DNA from: Spirochaetales bacterium
Lineage (GTDB): Bacteria; Spirochaetota; Spirochaetia; Sphaerochaetales; Sphaerochaetaceae
Reading direction: 5' to 3'
Length of the DNA stretch: 10,469 nt
Assembly: GCA_022771185.1 (NCBI GenBank)
Contig: JALFCJ010000091.1
Span: 1-10,469 of the forward strand
Below, piece by piece: positions 6,923 through 10,469 of this stretch. Numbering within the stretch: position 1 is the stretch's first letter; every line of letters begins with the position of its first letter. Below the pieces are notes generated by a model that did not search any database, was not told where the DNA came from, and worked only from the letters and a program-made list of their open reading frames with translations. Position numbers and translations under genes: made by a program.

Positions 6923-7434
6923 TGAAAGCAATGCTCCTTGCATCGGCAAAAGTAGGAAAAACTCATGGTGTTGATGGTTTTTTGAGAGTTTATTCTCTTT
7001 CTGGAGAGTATAAACATCTGAAAAAACTTAAGTCATGTAAGTTGACCACGAAAGATGGCAAGGAGCTTTGTCTTGAAGTCGATTCCATAAGGGTAGACGG
7101 AGAACTCTTTCTAATACGTTTCAAGGAATATGAAACTCCTGAAAAAGCAAGGGCTCTTTCGCAATCTATCATCTATATTCCTAGAGAGGCGGCGCCAAAG
7201 CTTAAAAAAGGTGAATATTATGTAGCTGATCTATATGGAATGGAAGTGTTGGTTGATGGTAAAAGGGTAGGAGTTGTGGAAGATACAATTGAAGGTGCGC
7301 AGGCATTGATGCTTTCAGTCAGAAAAGATAGTGACGGAAAGTTATACTTGGTACCTAATCTTCCTGTCTATGTCAGCTCCATCGATATTGATGGCAATAC
7401 ACTGGTGCTTGAAGCTCCATATTTGTTGGAATAG
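6922..7434 (+). CDS. rimM: ribosome maturation factor RimM
   Basis: RimM helps 16S rRNA and r-protein assembly in the 30S head and binds uS19. The 170-aa protein matches the family length. The N-terminal RimM domain has the VGKTHGVDGFLRVYSLS segment (11-27) and continues to about residue 90. The C-terminal PRC-barrel begins at GEYYVADLYGMEV (97-109), continues through GVVEDTIEGAQALMLSV, and ends with the family-like SSIDIDGNTLVLEAPYLL. The ATG at 6922 is preferred over the one at 6931 because it forms a TAATG junction with khpA and has GGAG 10 nt upstream (6908-6911). trmD begins 2 nt after the stop. Pairing of rimM with trmD is typical. Confidence 0.94.
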   Translation: MKAMLLASAKVGKTHGVDGFLRVYSLSGEYKHLKKLKSCKLTTKDGKELCLEVDSIRVDGELFLIRFKEYETPEKARALSQSIIYIPREAAPKLKKGEYYVADLYGMEVLVDGKRVGVVEDTIEGAQALMLSVRKDSDGKLYLVPNLPVYVSSIDIDGNTLVLEAPYLLE

Positions 7435-7436
7435 AG

Positions 7437-8183
7437 ATGAAGATTACAATTTTTACTCTTTTCCCTGAAATGGTGGAGCCTTTTTTCAAGTCTTCTATTA
7501 TGAAGAGGGCAGTTGAAAAGGGGCTGATACAATATAAAATAATCAACTTCCGTACATATGCTTCAGGTGTTCATCAAAAAGCTGATGACGAGCCTTTTGG
7601 TGGTGGAGCAGGCATGGTTATTATGCCTGAGCCTCTTTCTAGAGCATTGGATGATAGTGGGGCAAAAGGAAAGAGGGTAGTTTTCCCAACTCCCAGCGGC
7701 AAACAGTTTACAGAGAGTTACGCTTCCGATTTATCCAAAGAGGAAGAGCTTTATTTTATCTGTGGTCACTATGAAGGGATAGACCAGAGGGTTGTAGACG
7801 AATATGTCACAGATGAAATAACCATAGGAGACTATGTCCTTTCTTCTGGCGAAACGTCTACTATAGTAATAATAGATGCTCTCTTTAGACTTATTGATGG
7901 AGTGATAACAAGTGAAAGTCTTGAAGATGAGAGTTTTAATTCAGGACTTTTGGAATATCCTCAATATACTAGGCCTGCAACCTATTGCAATAAAGATGTG
8001 CCTAGTGTATTATTATCTGGCAATCACCGCCATATTACCGAATGGCGCGATTGTAAACGGCTGGAAAAAACGCTGCTCAACCGGCCAGATCTGCTCTCGC
8101 ATGCCTCTCTCAGCATAAAGGAGCGACAGAATTTTTTGAAAATTATTAGTAAAGTAGAGGACGATGATTATGGACATCATTAG
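7437..8183 (+). CDS. trmD: tRNA (guanine-N1)-methyltransferase TrmD
   Basis: TrmD methylates G37 of tRNAs with AdoMet, which prevents +1 frameshifting. It is a trefoil-knot (SPOUT) dimer. The 248-aa protein shows FTLFPEM (6-12), DDEPFGGGAGMV (50-61), GHYEGIDQRV (110-119), IGDYVLSSGE (130-139), R151, SFNSGLLEYPQYTRP (166-180) and LLSGNHRHITEWR. Length is normal. Some key positions differ from E. coli as I recall it. The knot reads L-S-S-G-E-T rather than L-S-G-G-E-L, PTPSG replaces LSPQG, and the residue before SF, aspartate (D169, general base) in E. coli, is E165 here with D164 just before it. The start lies 2 nt after the rimM stop without a clear Shine-Dalgarno sequence, which suggests coupling. 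The 3' end overlaps rplS. Confidence 0.97.
   Translation: MKITIFTLFPEMVEPFFKSSIMKRAVEKGLIQYKIINFRTYASGVHQKADDEPFGGGAGMVIMPEPLSRALDDSGAKGKRVVFPTPSGKQFTESYASDLSKEEELYFICGHYEGIDQRVVDEYVTDEITIGDYVLSSGETSTIVIIDALFRLIDGVITSESLEDESFNSGLLEYPQYTRPATYCNKDVPSVLLSGNHRHITEWRDCKRLEKTLLNRPDLLSHASLSIKERQNFLKIISKVEDDDYGHH
8157..8161 (+). promoter_or_regulatory. ribosome binding site that favours the second ATG of rplS
   Basis: GAGGA lies 8 nt before the ATG at 8170 but only 2 nt before the in-frame ATG at 8164. The later ATG is therefore the better start. It also gives the family-like N-terminus MDIIRAIE. Confidence 0.7.
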
Positions 8184-8526
8184 AGCGATTGAAGCTAAGC
8201 AGATCAAAGAGAATGCTGAAAATTTCAGTGTTGGTGATACAGTTAAAGTTTTCTTCAAGATTGTTGAAGGAACAACAGAAAGAATTCAGGTATTCGAAGG
8301 CATCGTAATTGCTAAGAATAACAGTGGCATCAGAAAGACTTTTACAGTCAGAAAGATCAGCTATGGTGTTGGTGTTGAAAGAATTTTCCCAATGCATTCT
8401 CCAAGAATCGAGAAGATCGAAGTTGTCAGAAGAGGTCGTGTCAGAAGAGCAAAGCTCTACTACCTCCGCTCAAGAGTTGGAAAGGCAGCAAAGGTCAAGG
8501 AACTTATTGTCAAGAAGAATGGTTAA
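8170..8526 (+). CDS. rplS: 50S ribosomal protein bL19
   Basis: bL19 sits at the 30S/50S interface of the ribosome. From the ATG at 8170 the protein has 118 residues and matches the family throughout: SVGDTVKVFFKIVEG, ERIQVFEGIVIA, KTFTVRKISYGVGVERIFP, HSPRIEKIEVVRRGRVRRAK and LYYLRSRVGKAAK. It closely resembles the Treponema version as I remember it (GDTVKVYFKI, NSGI, VRRAKLYYIR). An upstream in-frame ATG at 8164 would add two residues, but it is too close to the Shine-Dalgarno sequence. The first 14 bases overlap the end of trmD, so translation is probably coupled. It is the last gene of the operon and is followed by a strong terminator. Confidence 0.98.
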   Translation: MDIIRAIEAKQIKENAENFSVGDTVKVFFKIVEGTTERIQVFEGIVIAKNNSGIRKTFTVRKISYGVGVERIFPMHSPRIEKIEVVRRGRVRRAKLYYLRSRVGKAAKVKELIVKKNG

Positions 8527-8549
8527 TTCCATTTGTTACGTTCAAATCG

Positions 8550-8583
8550 CCCTTCACTTTTGTAAGTGGAGGGTTATTTTTTT
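8550..8583 (+). terminator. Rho-independent terminator of the ffh-rplS operon
   Basis: CCCTTCACTT (8550-8559) pairs with AAGTGGAGGG (8564-8573) over 10 bp, with one G-U pair, around a TTGT loop. The T-rich tail TTATTTTTTT (8574-8583) follows. It starts 24 nt after the rplS stop. Confidence 0.92.
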
Positions 8584-8734
8584 ATGTATAAAGAAAGAGT
8601 AAAGATTAATGAATAAATTGTGTTTTTTTATTTATTTCTGTAACTTTCGTCTTTTTTATTGTTTTCTCTGATAGACTACACAAAAACTACACTGTATTTA
8701 GGGGATAAAAAGCATAATTCGTTAAGAATTTCGT
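8584..8734. other. AT-rich intergenic stretch without a gene
   Basis: This sequence has long T and A runs and no ORF with a ribosome binding site. It is the first part of the 435-bp gap between rplS and the lipoprotein gene. A CATAAT at 8713-8718 has no good -35 partner. The A/T tracts upstream of the promoter at 8735 could act as an UP-like element, but that is a guess. Confidence 0.5.
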
Positions 8735-8763
8735 TTCACGTTTTTTGCTTTCTGTGCCATAAT
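8735..8763 (+). promoter_or_regulatory. extended -10 promoter of the lipoprotein gene
   Basis: TTCACG (8735-8740) is followed by a 17-bp spacer and CATAAT (8758-8763). TG at 8755-8756, one base before the -10 box, makes an extended -10 element. The predicted start near 8770 leaves about 190 nt before the ATG at 8962. Confidence 0.65.
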
Positions 8764-8769
8764 CGTGTA

Positions 8770-8961
8770 AGAACAGTGTAAAAACTGTCTTGATTATGGA
8801 TTCTTATCTACAATCAAGAAATTCTTCCGTTTGGGGGATTAGGAATTTGTGAGATCTGTGCAGTTGTGCACTTGTCTCAACTCGGCTAGGTTTCCTAGAA
8901 GAGTCGTAAGGATAAAACATTAAGAGTTCTCATGAAAATGGGAAATAAGGATGGCGACAAA
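8770..8961 (+). promoter_or_regulatory. long structured 5' leader of the lipoprotein gene
   Basis: Four hairpins can be read by eye. ACAGT/ACTGT (8773-8777 with 8784-8788) has a 6-nt loop. TCTTGATT/AATCAAGA (8788-8795 with 8812-8819) is an 8-bp pair with a 16-nt loop and shares base 8788 with the first, so the two compete slightly. TGAGA/TCTCA (8850-8854 with 8875-8879) encloses GTGCA-GTTG-TGCAC (8858-8871). ACTC..CTAGG-TTT-CCTAG..GAGT (8880-8904) has a 2x2 internal mismatch. I do not recognise a known riboswitch class, and none of the hairpins has a T tract. The leader may govern mRNA stability or translation. Confidence 0.4.
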
Positions 8962-10469
8962 ATGAAAAGAAAGAGTTTTGGAAAGTGGGCTATTGTAGCA
9001 CTTCTCGTAGTTGCTGTACTTTTCAGCTTTACTGTCTGCAGTAAGAAAGCTGACAAAACTGCAACAACAACTACTACAGCTCCTGCTACTACCGCTCCAG
9101 CTACCACTGCTCCAGTCACAACAGCTCCAGTTCAGGAAGAGAAAAAGGCTGAAACTCCTGTCGTGACTACACCGGAACCGGCTCCTGTAGTTGTTGAGCC
9201 AGTTGTAGAACCTGTTGTTGAACCAGTTGTTGAGACCCCTAAGGCAGAAGAGCCGGCAGTTGTCGAGACTCCAGTCGTCGTAGAGGAACCAGTGGTTGTA
9301 GAAGAACCAGTTGCAGAGGTACCTGTTGAAGAACCAGCAATTGAAGTTCCTGTATTCTCTACAATTATCAGTGCATATGGTATGTCTGCAAATGTTGTTG
9401 CATACTCAGATCACGCTGAAATCACACTTCCTTCTGGTACAACTGCAAATGATGTACAGATGATTGCTAGTGCTTTTGTCAAGGCATATCCAGAAGCAGC
9501 TGCTGTAACTTATACTCTTGACGGCGACAAGCTCAACCTTAGCTACCCAGCACAGTCCGATGCCGTTATCGTAGCAGTTGTTGCTCAGGTTGAAAAAGAC
9601 ATCAAGTGGGCTGCTGATCAGATTCTTGGAACAGCAAAGGCTGAAGTTGTCGAGGAACCAGTTGTCGAAGCTCCAGTTGAAGAAGCACCTGTTGTTGAAG
9701 ATAAGTCTTTCACTGTTAAAGAAAACGGTGAAGTTATCGCTTGGTATAGCTACAGAGGACTTGCTGAAGCAAAAGTTGATGCTGATGAAAATAAGGCTGT
9801 CATTACTTATCCAGCTGAATATATCTATAAGTCAGATATCGATTCTTGTTTTGCTGTTGCAGCTAGTGCATTCCCTCAGTATGCAAAGTATGTTACATAT
9901 TCCATCCCTGAGGAAGGAACACTTGTAATCAACTATCCTACACTCTCAACATATGAAGTTATCAGTGCTCTCAGTTATCTCAATGATACTGTCACTACAT
10001 ATATTGATTCTGTATTCGCTTCATTCTTCAAGGCAGAAGAAAAGGTTGAGGCTCCAGTTGAAGAGCCAGTTGTTGAAGAAGCTCCGGTTGTTGCTCCAGT
10101 ATTCTCAACAATCATCACAACTCACGGCCTCGCTGCAAACGTCGTTGCTTACAGCGACTATGCTGAGATCACAGTACCTGCCGGCACAACAAAGGCTGAC
10201 ATTGACTATGTCGCAGCAGCTCTCGTCCAGGCTTACCCAGTTGCAGCAGCTTGCCAGTACACATTCGACGGCTCTGTTGTAACAGTTACATACCCAACTC
10301 AGAGCGACGCATTCGTAGTTGCAGCAGTAAAGCAGCTTGAAAAGGATGCAAAGTGGGCAGCAGACCAGCTCTTCGGTACAGCAGTTGCAAAGGCTGAAGA
10401 TAAGGATGAAGCTCCAGTTGTAGAGCCAGTTGTTGAAGCACCTGTTGAACCAGCTCCAGCAGTTGAAGC
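8962..10469 (+). CDS. secreted lipoprotein-like protein with repeated domains (3' end outside the window)
   Basis: The frame stays open for at least 502 codons to the window edge. Residues 1-26 look like a lipoprotein signal: MKRKSFGKW, a hydrophobic AIVALLVVAVLFSF stretch, then TVC with C26 as the lipidation candidate. TVC is a loose, spirochaete-like lipobox, so a cleaved or anchoring signal is possible. Then come a TTAP repeat (38-56), a Val/Glu/Pro-rich spacer (about 59-130), and three domain copies at 131-224, 250-356 and 380-473, separated by EEPVVEAPVEE-type linkers. I know no family for the domain. The product probably sits in the cell envelope, with the linkers acting as stiff spacers. 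AAGGA (8947-8951) lies 10 nt before the ATG at 8962. In-frame ATGs at 8932 and 8938 would lengthen the n-region by 10 or 8 residues, and they cannot be excluded. Confidence 0.88.
   Translation, partial: MKRKSFGKWAIVALLVVAVLFSFTVCSKKADKTATTTTTAPATTAPATTAPVTTAPVQEEKKAETPVVTTPEPAPVVVEPVVEPVVEPVVETPKAEEPAVVETPVVVEEPVVVEEPVAEVPVEEPAIEVPVFSTIISAYGMSANVVAYSDHAEITLPSGTTANDVQMIASAFVKAYPEAAAVTYTLDGDKLNLSYPAQSDAVIVAVVAQVEKDIKWAADQILGTAKAEVVEEPVVEAPVEEAPVVEDKSFTVKENGEVIAWYSYRGLAEAKVDADENKAVITYPAEYIYKSDIDSCFAVAASAFPQYAKYVTYSIPEEGTLVINYPTLSTYEVISALSYLNDTVTTYIDSVFASFFKAEEKVEAPVEEPVVEEAPVVAPVFSTIITTHGLAANVVAYSDYAEITVPAGTTKADIDYVAAALVQAYPVAAACQYTFDGSVVTVTYPTQSDAFVVAAVKQLEKDAKWAADQLFGTAVAKAEDKDEAPVVEPVVEAPVEPAPAVE
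9073..9129 (+). repeat. four tandem TTAP-x units
   Basis: Residues 38-56 of the lipoprotein are four TTAP units separated by A, A and V, giving a 15-bp period at the DNA level. The codons differ between units, so the DNA copies are degenerate. The tract lies just behind the putative lipid anchor and would be an extended, Thr-rich stalk. Confidence 0.85.
9352..9633 (+). repeat. repeat domain, copy 1 (residues 131-224)
   Basis: This copy starts VFSTIISAYGMSANVVAYSD and ends KWAADQILGT, 94 residues long. The pattern alternates strand-like stretches (ANVVAYSDHAEITLP, VTYTLDGDKLNLSYP) with helix-like ones (DVQMIASAFVKAYPEAAA, SDAVIVAVVAQVEKDIKWAAD), suggesting a compact alpha/beta fold. Against copy 3 I count 58 identical residues of 94 without a gap. 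Confidence 0.88.
9709..10029 (+). repeat. repeat domain, copy 2, divergent (residues 250-356)
   Basis: This copy keeps the same order of elements: a strand pair ending KAVITYPAE, a helix SDIDSCFAVAASAFPQY, strands YVTYSIPEEGTLVINYPTLS, then a helix EVISALSYLNDTVTTYIDSVF. Anchors shared with copies 1 and 3 are ITxP, AxAFxxxY, VTY and YPxxS. It is longer (107 residues) and lacks the KWAADQ end motif. Confidence 0.7.
10099..10380 (+). repeat. repeat domain, copy 3 (residues 380-473)
   Basis: This copy starts VFSTIITTHGLAANVVAYSD and ends KWAADQLFGT, again exactly 94 residues. Its codons end in C more often than in copy 1 (for example mostly GAC for Asp and TAC for Tyr). A further EAPVVEPVVEAPVEPAP linker follows and runs off the window, so more copies may lie beyond. 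Confidence 0.88.

Noticed and set aside
8164..8169. upstream ATG as the start of rplS
   Set aside because: Only 2 nt separate it from the GAGGA element. The ATG at 8170 has good spacing and the family N-terminus.
8951..8965. four-codon mini-ORF (MATK) whose TGA overlaps the lipoprotein ATG
   Set aside because: It might be a coupling leader ORF, but such a short frame arises easily by chance and its ribosome binding site would overlap that of the main gene.
8895..9119. 74-aa minus-strand frame rich in Val/Ala/Gly
   Set aside because: It is the antisense reading of the TTAP repeat. The repetitive Val/Ala/Gly string is a by-product of that tract.
9578..10282. two Leu/Ser-rich plus-strand frames of 116 and 109 aa
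   Set aside because: They are +1-frame readings of the lipoprotein's repeats. The lipoprotein frame is longer, has a signal sequence, and shows domain conservation at the protein level.

Overview
The window looks like a spirochaete chromosome, most like the Treponema/Sphaerochaeta lineage. I infer this from the order ffh-rpsP-KH protein-rimM-trmD-rplS, the wording of bL19 and TrmD, a low-to-moderate GC content, and a lipoprotein with a loose, spirochaete-style lipobox. I could not run a search, so the genus is left open. Most of the window is housekeeping sequence. The last 1.5 kb is accessory-looking and is cut by the window edge.

Layout: (1) 146-1168 (+) is a Rossmann-fold oxidoreductase related to 2,4-diaminopentanoate dehydrogenase, closed by a terminator. 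(2) On the minus strand is tRNA-Gly(UCC) with its own strong promoter and terminator (1298-1436). Just upstream of it is rnhB (RNase HII). Gene 1 and the tRNA converge on back-to-back terminators. (3) rnhB and smc diverge from a 59-bp gap that holds two overlapping promoter-like sequences, a 9-bp direct repeat and a palindrome. (4) smc (943 aa, short for the family, no hinge visible) is followed by ffh, which has its own promoter. (5) ffh, rpsP, khpA, rimM, trmD and rplS are tightly packed on the plus strand (gaps of 2-28 bp, overlaps of 1 and 14 bp) and end at a strong terminator at 8550-8583. (6) A 435-bp gap contains an AT-rich stretch, an extended -10 promoter and a hairpin-rich leader of about 190 nt. 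(7) A large secreted, probably lipidated protein starts at 8962 and is still open at 10469. It has a TTAP repeat, Val/Glu/Pro/Ala linkers and three copies of a domain of about 94-107 residues that I do not recognise.

How the genes work together: ffh supplies the protein of the signal recognition particle. rpsP and rplS encode ribosomal proteins. rimM and trmD act in 30S maturation and tRNA m1G37 methylation, and khpA encodes a small KH RNA-binding protein. Together they form a translation and protein-export operon. smc (chromosome organisation) and rnhB (removal of ribonucleotides from DNA) are genome-maintenance genes that share one intergenic control region.

The best candidates for something undescribed are the repeat-domain lipoprotein with its structured leader, and the SMC without a recognisable hinge.
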